Shown here: positions 43,388 through 53,850 of the stretch, in pieces
Layout: each line of letters begins with the position of its first letter
Position numbering within the stretch: the stretch's first letter is position 1
From: Skermanella stibiiresistens SB22
Lineage (GTDB): Bacteria > Pseudomonadota > Alphaproteobacteria > Azospirillales > Azospirillaceae
NCBI RefSeq assembly: GCF_000576635.1
Contig: NZ_AVFL01000012.1
Location: forward strand, 150,711 to 214,710
Length of the DNA: 64,000 nt
Direction of reading: 5' to 3'
Translations under genes and position numbers: made by a program
The notes under the pieces: generated by a model
The model's input: the letters and a program-made list of their open reading frames with translations, nothing else
What the model was told of the DNA's origin: nothing
The model's database searches: none

Positions 43388-43846
43388 CTACTCCGGCGGT
43401 TCCTGCTCGTTCATCTTCCGCAGCAGGAACAGGATCGCCAGACGCTCCGCCGGGTTCAGCCCGTCCAGCGTCAGTTCGGTGATCCGCCTAGCGTGGGGCA
43501 CCATGTCCTCGATCAGCGTCCTGCCGGCGTCCGTCAGGTTGACCACGACCTTGCGGCGGTCCTCCGGATCGGAGGCCAGCGTGATCAGGTCACGCGCCTT
43601 CAGCCGTTCGATGATGCCGCGGATGGTCGCCTGATCGACGGCGGTCGCCTGGACCAGTTGGGTCAACGAACTGGGACCGCGATCCCGCACGGCGCACAGC
43701 GTCACGAACTGCACTCCTGTCAGTTGCGGGTCGCAGGCGTTGCGCTGGAAGATTGCGACGTGCCGCTGATAGGCTTTCCGCAACAGATGTCCGATCTGTT
43801 CGGAAAAGTCATAGTCGGTCGTGGTTTCAGGTTGGTCGCTCGGCAT
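43388..43846 (-). CDS. nicR: MarR-family regulator, NicR-like
   Basis: 152 residues. MarR winged helix: YDFSEQIGHLLRKAYQRHVAIFQ, LTQLVQATAVDQATIRGIIERLKARDLI and the wing SDPEDRRKVVVNLT. In Pseudomonas NicR represses the lower nicotinate pathway until 6-hydroxynicotinate binds. Its gene sits between nicA and nicX as here. ATG 43846 lacks a strong ribosome-binding site. ATG 43921 overlaps the nicX stop in an ATGA arrangement and is a serious alternative that would add 25 residues. Likely operators are the AGCGTRTAC palindromes in the nicX-nicC gap. Confidence 0.88.
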   Translation of the reverse strand: MPSDQPETTTDYDFSEQIGHLLRKAYQRHVAIFQRNACDPQLTGVQFVTLCAVRDRGPSSLTQLVQATAVDQATIRGIIERLKARDLITLASDPEDRRKVVVNLTDAGRTLIEDMVPHARRITELTLDGLNPAERLAILFLLRKMNEQEPPE

Positions 43847-43917
43847 GGGGAAGGGCTTGCGTGTCGGTTCGGGGGCCGACACGTTGCCACAAATCCGATC
43901 ACGAGTGGCGGACGCCG

Positions 43918-44970
43918 TCATCCGACCCGCGACGCCTCCGGGGCCACCACGTCGCCGGCCAGCACGACCGCCTCGCCATCCAGCAGCACGTCGCAGTTCC
44001 GCATGGCGATATCCATGTGGCACGGCGTCTTGCGGCTGCCGCCGACCTCCGTGTTGGGCCCGGTCGAGAACAGGAAGTTGCCATAGAACGCGCGGGCGTC
44101 CATGCACATGCCGTCGTTCTTGTCGTGCAGGCCCATGGCGGTCCACTGCGCGCGCGGCTGGAGCCCCCAGCCGATGTGCGAGATGCCGTAGACCTCGGGA
44201 TCGTTGAAGTATTTCATGTAGTCGCGCAGGTATTCGGCGTCGAACCCGCCATGGATGCGCCGGACGAATCCCTCCGAGATCTCCAGCGTGACCTTCTCGC
44301 GCACATAGGTCTTGAACGGCAGCAGCATCTCGCCGACGTCGAGCACCAGCGTGCCTTCCGCCGTGCCTTCGTTGGGCCACGAGAACAGGAAGCCGCTCGG
44401 CCAATGGTCCCAGCGGCCGGGCTCGTCGGCGATGCCGAATTCGGTCACCGTCGGGTACTGGCCCAGGCGCGCGCTGAAATCGGTGCCGGATTTCGATAGG
44501 ACGCGGATCGATCCGGCCTTCTTGAGCACCTCCTCGGCCGCCAGGACCCGGGCTTTGTCCTCCAGGCTGGGCAGCATGCGGGCCAGCACCTCCGGCGGCT
44601 CGACCGCCAGCAGCATGCGGGTGCCGGTCTTCAGGATCTGTTCCTGTTCCGGCGAGTGCAGCAGCATCATGGTGTCGACGATCAGGTCGGCCGCCTCCAG
44701 CGCGCGCTGGGCGGCGATGTTGCCGGTCAGGGCGGTGTCGCCGCAATAGGCGGTCATGTCGTTGCCCATCGCCTTGGGATGGTTGAACGACGGCAGCTCG
44801 ACGCCATAGACCTTGGCGCCCAGCCGCTGGGCCGCGTCCATCGCGGCGTCGACGATGCGCTGGTTCGAATAATGGCTCTTGAGCACCGCGACGCTCTGCG
44901 TCTCGTCCACCTTCGACAGCTTCAGAACGTGTTCGAACATCTGGGTCAGTTCGCGGTCGCTGACGGGCAT
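43918..44970 (-). CDS. nicX: NicX, 2,5-dihydroxypyridine 5,6-dioxygenase
   Basis: 350 residues, the length of the Pseudomonas enzyme. It contains ELPSFNHPKAMGNDMTAYCGD, ISEGFVRRIHGGFDAEYL, a C-terminal HIGWGLQPRAQW and the metal-site region CHMDIAMRNCDVLLDGE, typical of this Fe(II) dioxygenase related to M29 aminopeptidases. It opens 2,5-dihydroxypyridine to N-formylmaleamate. ATG 44970 has an AGGGAGAC-like purine run upstream. Divergent from nicC. Confidence 0.92.
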   Translation of the reverse strand: MPVSDRELTQMFEHVLKLSKVDETQSVAVLKSHYSNQRIVDAAMDAAQRLGAKVYGVELPSFNHPKAMGNDMTAYCGDTALTGNIAAQRALEAADLIVDTMMLLHSPEQEQILKTGTRMLLAVEPPEVLARMLPSLEDKARVLAAEEVLKKAGSIRVLSKSGTDFSARLGQYPTVTEFGIADEPGRWDHWPSGFLFSWPNEGTAEGTLVLDVGEMLLPFKTYVREKVTLEISEGFVRRIHGGFDAEYLRDYMKYFNDPEVYGISHIGWGLQPRAQWTAMGLHDKNDGMCMDARAFYGNFLFSTGPNTEVGGSRKTPCHMDIAMRNCDVLLDGEAVVLAGDVVAPEASRVG

Positions 44971-45029
44971 GTCGTGTCTCCCTGTTCCGGGTTTGCTCTG
45001 GCTGGAGCAAGGGTAACGCACTATGATAC

Positions 45030-45041
45030 AGCGTGTACACT
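45030..45041. promoter_or_regulatory. Putative NicR operator 1
   Basis: AGCGTGTACACT, a near-palindrome about 60 bp upstream of nicX, in the position expected for its promoter. Confidence 0.5.
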
Positions 45042-45138
45042 TATTTTTGTGGTTTGGTCGCAAAGGATCGGAATGCCGGAAGCGCCAAAATCTGGTGCAC
45101 CAAGGCGCTCAAGAAGTGCGCAAACCCGCTAATTCTAA

Positions 45139-47237
<2,099 letters not shown>

Positions 47238-47256
47238 CGGCGAGAGAGGGTGAACC

Positions 47257-47880
47257 ATGTCGACCGCTGAGGACAATTACAAAGGCGTCTGGGGCAACCG
47301 CATCGGCTTTGGCGCCAAGCCGGCGCTGCTGGTGATCGACTTCCTCCGGGGCTACACGACCGAGGGTGCGGCGCTGTTCGCGCCGGGCGTCGTGACGGCC
47401 GTGGCGGAGACGGTCGAACTGCTGGAGGCGGCGCGGAGCAACGGCATCCCCGTCGTCCACACCAACATCCGCTATCACCCCGGCCACTTCGCCGACGGTG
47501 GTGTCTGGGTCAGGAAGGCTCCGGTGATGCGGGACATGGTGGAGGGCAACCCGCTCGCCGAGTTCTGCCCGGAGGTGGCGCCACTGCCCGGCGAGGTCGT
47601 GTTCTCCAAGCAGTACGCCAGCGCCTTCTTCGGGACCAGTCTGGCGTCCATGCTGCACGCGCAGGGCATCGACACCGTGGTGCTGGCCGGTTGCTCGACC
47701 AGCGGCTGCATCCGGGCCAGCGCCGTGGACGCCGTCCAGCACGGCTTCCGCACCATCGTGGTCCGCGACTGCGTCGGCGACCGCCACCAAGGGCCGCATG
47801 AGGCCAACCTGTTCGACATCGACGCCAAATACGGCGACGTGGTCTCCAAGCGGGAGGCGATCGACCGCTTCCGCGCCTGA
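47257..47880 (+). CDS. nicF: NicF, maleamate amidohydrolase
   Basis: 207 residues of the isochorismatase/cysteine-hydrolase family. Triad: Asp in LLVIDFLRGYT, Lys in VFSKQYASAFFGTSL, Cys in LAGCSTSGCIRASAVDA. It converts maleamate to maleate and ammonia. GCGAGAGAGGGTG precedes ATG 47257. The maleate isomerase NicE, next step in Pseudomonas, is not encoded in the window. Confidence 0.93.
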   Translation: MSTAEDNYKGVWGNRIGFGAKPALLVIDFLRGYTTEGAALFAPGVVTAVAETVELLEAARSNGIPVVHTNIRYHPGHFADGGVWVRKAPVMRDMVEGNPLAEFCPEVAPLPGEVVFSKQYASAFFGTSLASMLHAQGIDTVVLAGCSTSGCIRASAVDAVQHGFRTIVVRDCVGDRHQGPHEANLFDIDAKYGDVVSKREAIDRFRA

Positions 47881-47984
47881 GACCAAGCGATACCCAAACA
47901 AAAAACAAGACGCGAACGACGGGGAATGGTCCAGCCGCCAAAAGGCTTCGGACGACACAAAGCTTCACGTGAGGGACGAGCGAC

Positions 47985-49292
47985 ATGACCATAGCCCAGA
48001 CGGCCGCCCCTTCGGTGGTCACGACCAAGGAAGATCTGTATCGCAAGATCACCTGGAGACTGATCCCTTTCCTGTGCTTCTGCTATCTCGCGGCCTATCT
48101 CGACCGCATCAACATCGGCTTCGCCAAGCTCCAGATGCTGGGCGATCTCCAGTTCAGCGAGGCGGTCTACGGCTTTGGCGCCGGGCTGTTCTTCGTCGGC
48201 TACATCATCTTCGAGGTGCCCAGCAACCTCGTGCTGGAACGGGTCGGGGCCAAGGTGTGGATCGCCCGCATCATGATCACCTGGGGGCTGCTGTCGGGGA
48301 TGACCATGTTCGTCACCTCGGCGACGCAGTTCTACATCATCCGCTTCCTGCTGGGCGCCGCCGAGGCGGGCTTCCTGCCGGGCGTGCTGTATTACTTGAC
48401 CACGTGGTTCCCGACATATCGGCGTGGCCGGATCATCGCGTTGTTCATGATCGGCCTGCCACTGTCGAGCGTGATCGGTGGCCCGATCTCCGGTTGGATC
48501 ATGGGGCACTTCGACGAGGTCCACGGCTTGCGCGGCTGGCAGTGGCTGTTCCTGCTGGAGGCGATTCCCAGCGTGTTGCTGGGCCTGCTGACCTTCGCGG
48601 CCCTACCGAACTCGTATGACAAGGCGAAGTGGCTGACCGAGGACGAGAAGCGCCAGATCGCCGCCGACCTGCGGGACGACGACGCCGAGGCCAAGGGCAG
48701 CCGGCACAGCTTCAAGGATGGTTTCTTCAACCTGAAGATCTGGATGCTGGGCGGCATCGACTTCTCGATCCTGCTGAGCGCCTACGCGCTTGGGTTCTGG
48801 ATGCCGACCTTCATCCGCAACGCCGGCGTCACCGACACCTTCCACATCGGCCTGCTGTCGGCCCTGCCGAGCGTCGCGGCGCTGTTTGGGATGCTGCTGA
48901 TCGGCGCCAGTTCCGACCGCCACCGCGAGCGCCGCTGGCACATCATCGTGCCGTTCATCGTTGGTGCCGCCGCCATGTTCGCCAGCACCTTCTTCACCCA
49001 CAGCGTGGTCGCCACGGTGCTGCTGTTCGCCATCGCGTCCGCCGCGATCATCGGCGCGGTTCCCGTCTTCTTCAGCCTGCCGGCGACCTTCCTGAAGGGC
49101 ACCGCCGCCGCCACCGGCTTCGCGCTGGCCTGCTCGCTGGCGAACATCGCTGGCCTGGTGAGCAACTCCCTGATGGGCTTGATGATCGACCTGACCGGAA
49201 GCGGCACCGGCGCCATCTGGTTCTTCGCCGGCTGCCTGCTGGCCAGCTGCCTGCTGGTGATCGCCCTGCCGGCGAAGCTGGTCAACCGGTAG
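47985..49292 (+). CDS. nicT: MFS transporter of the anion:cation symporter family (NicT-like)
   Basis: 435 residues with 12 predicted membrane helices. N-terminal YRKITWRLIPFLCFCYLAAYLDRINIGFAKLQM, the DRxNIG motif of the ACS family, and a central cytoplasmic loop around DKAKWLTEDEKRQIAADL. By position it is the nicotinate or 6-hydroxynicotinate importer. It is 104 bp after nicF, last in the nicCDFT operon. Confidence 0.88.
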   Translation: MTIAQTAAPSVVTTKEDLYRKITWRLIPFLCFCYLAAYLDRINIGFAKLQMLGDLQFSEAVYGFGAGLFFVGYIIFEVPSNLVLERVGAKVWIARIMITWGLLSGMTMFVTSATQFYIIRFLLGAAEAGFLPGVLYYLTTWFPTYRRGRIIALFMIGLPLSSVIGGPISGWIMGHFDEVHGLRGWQWLFLLEAIPSVLLGLLTFAALPNSYDKAKWLTEDEKRQIAADLRDDDAEAKGSRHSFKDGFFNLKIWMLGGIDFSILLSAYALGFWMPTFIRNAGVTDTFHIGLLSALPSVAALFGMLLIGASSDRHRERRWHIIVPFIVGAAAMFASTFFTHSVVATVLLFAIASAAIIGAVPVFFSLPATFLKGTAAATGFALACSLANIAGLVSNSLMGLMIDLTGSGTGAIWFFAGCLLASCLLVIALPAKLVNR

Positions 49293-49327
49293 AACGGTCG
49301 CGGGGCCGGTGAGGGGTTCGCCGCTTC

Positions 49328-49498
49328 CTACCGTCCCTCCGCCCCAAACCGGTGCGTGGCGGTGTTCTCCTCGCTGACGCGGGCGTTCTTGGTGGAGAAG
49401 GCGTCGTAGGCGGGTTCGCCCAGGAAGTTCGGCATGACGATACCAGCGGCGACGGCGATCACGATCGCGGTCAGGCTGCCGAGGATGAACATCTTCAT
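49328..49498 (-). CDS. 56-residue single-helix membrane protein
   Basis: Minus-strand frame of 57 codons: MKMFILGSLTAIVIAVAAGI gives one N-terminal membrane helix or signal anchor, followed by a polar tail (EPAYDAFSTKNARVSEENTA, then RFGAEGR). Codon use has the GC-rich third positions of local genes. The ribosome-binding site is weak. No function is assigned; similar tiny anchored proteins are common near alphaproteobacterial respiratory genes. Confidence 0.55.
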   Translation of the reverse strand: MKMFILGSLTAIVIAVAAGIVMPNFLGEPAYDAFSTKNARVSEENTATHRFGAEGR

Positions 49499-49575
49499 TG
49501 GCGGTCCGTGAGATTATTCGAGCGGTGTGTCGGTCGGTCTTTCCCGGAGCGCGTTTGGCGCTCCGGGATCGTTAT

Positions 49576-49746
49576 TTACTGGCCTTCGCGGTCGCGTCCA
49601 GCCTTATCGCGGATCTCGTCCTTCTCACCCATCTCCTCGAACTTGCGTTCGGGGCTCTTATCGGTGTCGCCCGACGCCTTGCCGGTCTTCTGGTCGAGAG
49701 CCTTCTCGATCTGGGCCGCCGCGTCGGAACCCTTACCCGTGCTCAT
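49576..49746 (-). CDS. Small hydrophilic protein of unknown function
   Basis: 56 residues from ATG 49746, which has a GGGGAGGACGGC ribosome-binding site. Very charged and without hydrophobic core: MSTGKGSDAAAQIEKALDQK then KSPERKFEEMGEKDEIRDKA. It looks like an intrinsically disordered stress-type protein. It is 57 bp downstream of the aldo-keto reductase stop on the same strand. Confidence 0.6.
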   Translation of the reverse strand: MSTGKGSDAAAQIEKALDQKTGKASGDTDKSPERKFEEMGEKDEIRDKAGRDREGQ

Positions 49747-49803
49747 GCCGTCCTCCCCAGGTGTTTTCGCGCTGGACCGCCTCGTTCCCCCAGCCACTGG
49801 GGC

Positions 49804-50814
49804 TCAAGGAACCGGGGCGTCCTGACGAATCAACCCTTCCGAACGCAGTTCCGCCCATAGATCGGACGGAATTTTATGCGCCAGCAGCTCCATGCTCTCC
49901 GCGATATGTTTCGGCTTGCCCATGCCGGGGATGACCGACGCCACCGCGGGATGGGCGAGCGGGAACTGGAGCGCCGCCGCCTTCAGGGGAACCCCATGCC
50001 GGCGGCAGACCGCCTCGATCCGGCGCGTCTTCTCCAGGATCTCGGGCGAGGCCGGCGCGTAGTCGTAGGTGGCACCCTCGACCGGGCCGCTCGCCAGGAT
50101 GCCGGAATTATAGGGTCCTCCCAGCACGATCCCGATGCCGCGCTTCTCACAGAGTGGCATGAAGCTGTCCAGGCTGGCCTGATCCAGCAATGTGTAGCGG
50201 CCGGCCAGCAGGAAGGCGTCGAAGTCGCCGGCCTCGGCGAATTTCTGGCATGCCTCCCACTCGTTCAGCCCGGCGCCGATCGCCTTGATCACGCCCTGCT
50301 CGCGCAGTTTCAGCAGGGCGGGGTAGGCGCCCTCCATGGCTTCCTTGAAGCGTTGGTCGAACGCGTCGCCCTGGTTGCGCCGGTCGGCGTCATGGATGAA
50401 GACGATGTCCACGGTGTCGGTGCCGAGCCGCTGGAGACTATCGTCGAACGACCGCATCACGCCGTCGTAGCTGTAATCCAGGCCCCTGCGGAACGGCGGC
50501 ACGTCCATGAACAGGCCGGCCTCGGTCGGTTCACCCCGAGCCGGAAACAGACGCCAGCCGACCTTGGTCGACAGCGTGACACCCTCGCCGCGTACCTTGC
50601 GCAGCCAACCGCCGACCCGGTGCTCGCTGAGACCGTGGCCGTAAAGCGGCGCCGTGTCGACATAGCGGACGCCGGCGGCGAACGCCGCGTCCAGCGACGC
50701 GGTCGCCGCCTCGTCATCGATCGCGCGGTACATGTTGCCGAGCGAGGTCCCGCCAAAGCCGAACGTGGTCAGCGAGACATCGGTGCGGCCAAGCTTGCGC
50801 CTTTCCAATTCCAT
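49804..50814 (-). CDS. Aldo-keto reductase (L-fucose/D-threo-aldose dehydrogenase-like)
   Basis: 336 residues of the AKR barrel. MELERRKLGRTDVSLTTFGFGGTSLGN, catalytic Asp and Tyr in VRYVDTAPLYGHGLSEHRVG, Lys in LSTKVGWRL, and His in IVFIHDADRR. It resembles the D-threo-aldose 1-dehydrogenase group. The divergent neighbour is a fucose mutarotase, which supports a role in oxidising L-fucose or a related sugar. ATG 50814 is preceded by GGGGAGGATGGC. Confidence 0.87.
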   Translation of the reverse strand: MELERRKLGRTDVSLTTFGFGGTSLGNMYRAIDDEAATASLDAAFAAGVRYVDTAPLYGHGLSEHRVGGWLRKVRGEGVTLSTKVGWRLFPARGEPTEAGLFMDVPPFRRGLDYSYDGVMRSFDDSLQRLGTDTVDIVFIHDADRRNQGDAFDQRFKEAMEGAYPALLKLREQGVIKAIGAGLNEWEACQKFAEAGDFDAFLLAGRYTLLDQASLDSFMPLCEKRGIGIVLGGPYNSGILASGPVEGATYDYAPASPEILEKTRRIEAVCRRHGVPLKAAALQFPLAHPAVASVIPGMGKPKHIAESMELLAHKIPSDLWAELRSEGLIRQDAPVP

Positions 50815-50879
50815 GCCATCCTCCCCTTTCATATTTTCGTATCGAAGATCAATAACACGCAGGGTGGGAAACGGAAGCC

Positions 50880-51308
50880 ATGCTGAAGAAGCTCGATCCA
50901 CTGCTCAATGGGGCGTTGCTCCAGATCCTCGCCGATATGGGCCACGGCGACGAACTCGTCATCGTCGATGCCAACTATCCCGCGGCCGCCAACGCCAAGC
51001 GGCTGGTCAGGCTGGATGGCATCACCGCCACCGCGGCGCTCGACGCCGTGCTGTCGCTGCTGCCCCTCGACGACTTCGTGGAGGAGCCGGCCGCCGTCAT
51101 GACGCCCGGTGACGAACGGCCCCCCGTGCTGGACGAGTTCCAGGCCATGGTGGACGCCGCCGAGGGGCGGCCGATCCGCACCGCGCAGATGGAACGGTTC
51201 GCCTTCTACGAGCGGGCGCGCGGCGCCTATGCCGTGATCGCCACCGGCGAGCGCCGGCTCTACGGCAACATCATCCTGGTCAAGGGCGTCATCCGGCCCG
51301 GCCAATAG
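50880..51308 (+). CDS. RbsD/FucU-family sugar mutarotase
   Basis: 142 residues. MLKKLDPLLNGALLQILADMGHGDELVIVDANYPA is the RbsD/FucU hallmark with the conserved catalytic His, and FAFYERARGAYAVIATGERRLYGNIILVKGV is the C-terminal substrate pocket typical of FucU. It interconverts anomers of fucose (or ribose). It is divergent from the aldo-keto reductase with 65 bp between starts, so shared control is likely. The end overlaps the convergent amine oxidase by 20 bp. Confidence 0.92.
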   Translation: MLKKLDPLLNGALLQILADMGHGDELVIVDANYPAAANAKRLVRLDGITATAALDAVLSLLPLDDFVEEPAAVMTPGDERPPVLDEFQAMVDAAEGRPIRTAQMERFAFYERARGAYAVIATGERRLYGNIILVKGVIRPGQ

Positions 51309-52539
51309 CCTCGGCGACCGCCGCGGCCGCCGCCACGCCGGTCAGGTAGGCGCCGTGCGCGGTCGAGTAGCTTTCGCGGGAGCACGCCTCTCCGGCGAAG
51401 AACAGGCGGCCATCGATCGGGCGGGCCAGCACCGCCCGACCATTGGCACCGCCCGGAACCGCGTAGGTATAAGCCCCCCGCGACCACGGATCGCCGGCCC
51501 ATCCCGACGCGGCCACCGGCTTCAATCGAGTCCGCACCGACGAGCCGAACAGGTGGACCAACTCGCCGATCGCGAGGTCGGCCATGGCGTTGGTTCCGGC
51601 GCGCTCCAGTTCAAGCGCGAAATCGCCGCCGTAATAACCTTCGACCAGCGGGTTGCCGAGGGGCTCCAGGTGGTAAAGCCCGGTTCGGGCGCTTTCCAGC
51701 GAAGCCGCCACCTGCGTGTCGGGCGGCAAATCCCAAGGCCGCCCCTCGACCCCCAGGAACAGCTTGGTCACCATGCCCATCGGCAGGTTCCTGGCGGCCT
51801 CGATCTTCTCCGCCGGCAGGGGTGGCGTGAACCGGATCGCCTCCCCGTCCAGCAGGGGCGTCGGCACGGTCAGGATCACCGCCCGGCCGCACAAGTCGCC
51901 CTTCGGCGTGCCCAGCACCACGCGGGGGCCCGTCATGTCGACCGACATCACCGGCGTGTCGAGCGAGACCTGAACCTCTACGCCGGCGCGGGCCACCAGC
52001 GTGCCATAGCCCGCGACCACCCGCCAATTGACGCCGCTGTCGGCGTAGCGGTCGAGATCGATCGCCGAGAGCCGGTCGGCCTCCGCTCCCGAGATATAGC
52101 CGATCATCGCCCGGATGCGCGGCAGCCAGCGGTTCCCGGGCGGCAGCAGGTCGGCGACGCTCCTGTCCGGAGCGTCGTCTCCGACGGCCTCGACCGCATC
52201 CCAGAAACGCTCCATCGTCCTAGACCAGTCGGACGTGGCGTCATCGCCCAGCCGCCGCTTGATCGAAGCCGCTCCCCAGTCCGGCGGCCGCTCGTCCATC
52301 TCCAGCCCAAGTTCCGCCGCGATCGCCACCCACGGATTGCGATCGGCGGAATGGAGCCAGCCGCAGCCGAGGTCGGCCGGGTGCCCGTCGGGCGTCAGCA
52401 CGGTATGGGCGCGGCCTCCCGTCCTGCTCCGAGCCTCGGTCACCACCACCGACAGCCCACGGCGTTTCAGTTCGCGCGCCGCCGCCAGCCCAGCCGCCCC
52501 GGCCCCCACCACAACCACATCCACTTCGCTGATCGGCAT
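51289..52539 (-). CDS. Flavin-containing amine oxidase family protein
   Basis: 416 residues. Dinucleotide-binding VDVVVVGAGAAGLAAARELKRRG, then EARSRTGGRAHTV, and a C-terminal FAD motif LFFAGEACSRESYSTAHGAYLTG. Typical flavin monoamine oxidase or polyamine-oxidase-like layout, without a signal peptide. The substrate is unknown. The stop end overlaps the FucU gene by 20 bp tail to tail. Its start is about 340 bp from divergent ispH. Confidence 0.88.
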   Translation of the reverse strand: MPISEVDVVVVGAGAAGLAAARELKRRGLSVVVTEARSRTGGRAHTVLTPDGHPADLGCGWLHSADRNPWVAIAAELGLEMDERPPDWGAASIKRRLGDDATSDWSRTMERFWDAVEAVGDDAPDRSVADLLPPGNRWLPRIRAMIGYISGAEADRLSAIDLDRYADSGVNWRVVAGYGTLVARAGVEVQVSLDTPVMSVDMTGPRVVLGTPKGDLCGRAVILTVPTPLLDGEAIRFTPPLPAEKIEAARNLPMGMVTKLFLGVEGRPWDLPPDTQVAASLESARTGLYHLEPLGNPLVEGYYGGDFALELERAGTNAMADLAIGELVHLFGSSVRTRLKPVAASGWAGDPWSRGAYTYAVPGGANGRAVLARPIDGRLFFAGEACSRESYSTAHGAYLTGVAAAAAVAEAIGRAG

Positions 52540-52879
52540 GATCTCTCTTCATGTTCAGGCATTCCGCACCCTGGCTCAACAAGGGCGCCGGGGTATCGGA
52601 TCATTGCGTCTGATCCAAATGCGTGTTTGCCCGCTTTTTCCCTTCCGGGATAGCCTTGTACTCGGACGGGAGCCGGGCGGTCCCGAGGGCGTGTGTTGGA
52701 CGGCATCGGCGTCGCGCCTGCCTCAACCACCCGCTTCGACGCATGATCCACTCCCGCCCTGTTTGAATCCTGAAGCCAAGGGGCCGTTTCGCCGTCGGAA
52801 TCCACGGACCCGCACACCATCTCGATGAGACACGACCAGTTCTGGACACGATCCCTGGACACCACCGAAAGCGCCGCCG
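52540..52879. other. Divergent intergenic region upstream of ispH
   Basis: 340 bases without a supported gene. Frames on the minus strand (for example 52601-53011) antisense to ispH have no protein character. Promoters for the amine oxidase and the ispH-hpnH operon should lie here, but I identify no specific motif. Confidence 0.4.
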
Positions 52880-53848
52880 ATGCAAGTGATCCTGGCCCAA
52901 CCCCGCGGCTTCTGCGCTGGCGTCGAGCGGGCGATCGAGATCGTGGAGCGGGCCTTGGCTCTCTACGGTCCCCCCATCTATGTCCGGCATGAGATCGTCC
53001 ACAACGGGCACGTGGTCGAACGGCTACGGGCCAAGGGCGTCCACTTCGTCGATGAGGTGGACGAGGTGCCGCCGGGCGGCGTCACGATCTTCAGCGCGCA
53101 TGGCGTCTCCACGGCGGTGGACGATGCCGCTCGGACGCGCGGCCTTCATGTGATCGACGCGACCTGCCCCCTGGTTGCCCGTGTCCATATCGAGGGTGCC
53201 CGCTACTCCCGGCAAGGGCGCGATGTCGTGCTGGTCGGGCATTCCGGGCACGCGGAGGTCGTGGGGACGCTTGGCCGCCTCGGGGGGCGGACGCATCTGG
53301 TCGGCTCGGTCGCGGACGTCGCGGCGCTGACGGTGTCCGACCCGACGAAGGTCGCCTACATCACTCAGACCACCCTCAGCATCGATGACACGCGGGCCAT
53401 CATCGACGCCCTCAAGCGGCGTTTTCCCGGGATCGTCGGCCCCGACACCAACGATATCTGCTACGCAACGCAAAACCGCCAGCGCGCGGTGCTGGGCCTC
53501 GTGCCGCTGGTCGATCTGGTGCTGGTGGTCGGGGCGGCGAACAGTTCGAATTCCAACCGCCTGCGGGAGATCGCCGAGAACGCCGGCGTCCCAGCCCATC
53601 TGATAGAGGACGCCTCGGCGCTTGACCCGGCATGGCTCGACGGTGTCTCGTCGATCGGCGTCACGGCGGGCGCCTCGGCTCCGGAAGACCTCGTCCAGGA
53701 CCTCGTGAGGCGGTTGGCGAGCATCACCAAGCTGCGCGTCTCCACGCTGCCCGGCACCGAGGAGGGCATGCGCTTCCGCCTTCCCATCGAACTCGAAGCG
53801 GGCTCCCGCGGGGCGCCCTACCGTTCCCCTGACACGGAAACCCCCTGA
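52880..53848 (+). CDS. ispH: IspH, 4-hydroxy-3-methylbut-2-enyl diphosphate reductase
   Basis: 322 residues. [4Fe-4S] ligands are Cys12 (PRGFCAGVERAI), the Cys in DATCPLVARVH, and the Cys in NDICYATQNRQ. Substrate motifs are HEIVHNGHVVERL, GHSGHAEVVGT and NSSNSNRLREIAE. It makes IPP and DMAPP in the last step of the MEP pathway. It lies 2 bp before the hopanoid gene hpnH, so isoprenoid supply and hopanoid tailoring are coupled. This is often a second ispH copy in hopanoid clusters. Confidence 0.97.
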   Translation: MQVILAQPRGFCAGVERAIEIVERALALYGPPIYVRHEIVHNGHVVERLRAKGVHFVDEVDEVPPGGVTIFSAHGVSTAVDDAARTRGLHVIDATCPLVARVHIEGARYSRQGRDVVLVGHSGHAEVVGTLGRLGGRTHLVGSVADVAALTVSDPTKVAYITQTTLSIDDTRAIIDALKRRFPGIVGPDTNDICYATQNRQRAVLGLVPLVDLVLVVGAANSSNSNRLREIAENAGVPAHLIEDASALDPAWLDGVSSIGVTAGASAPEDLVQDLVRRLASITKLRVSTLPGTEEGMRFRLPIELEAGSRGAPYRSPDTETP

Positions 53849-53850
53849 AA

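Noticed and set aside
43388..45040. Single 550-codon minus-strand frame joining nicX antisense-frame and the MarR gene
   Set aside because: Only the last 152 codons are a real MarR protein; the preceding part is a frame-shifted reading of nicX.
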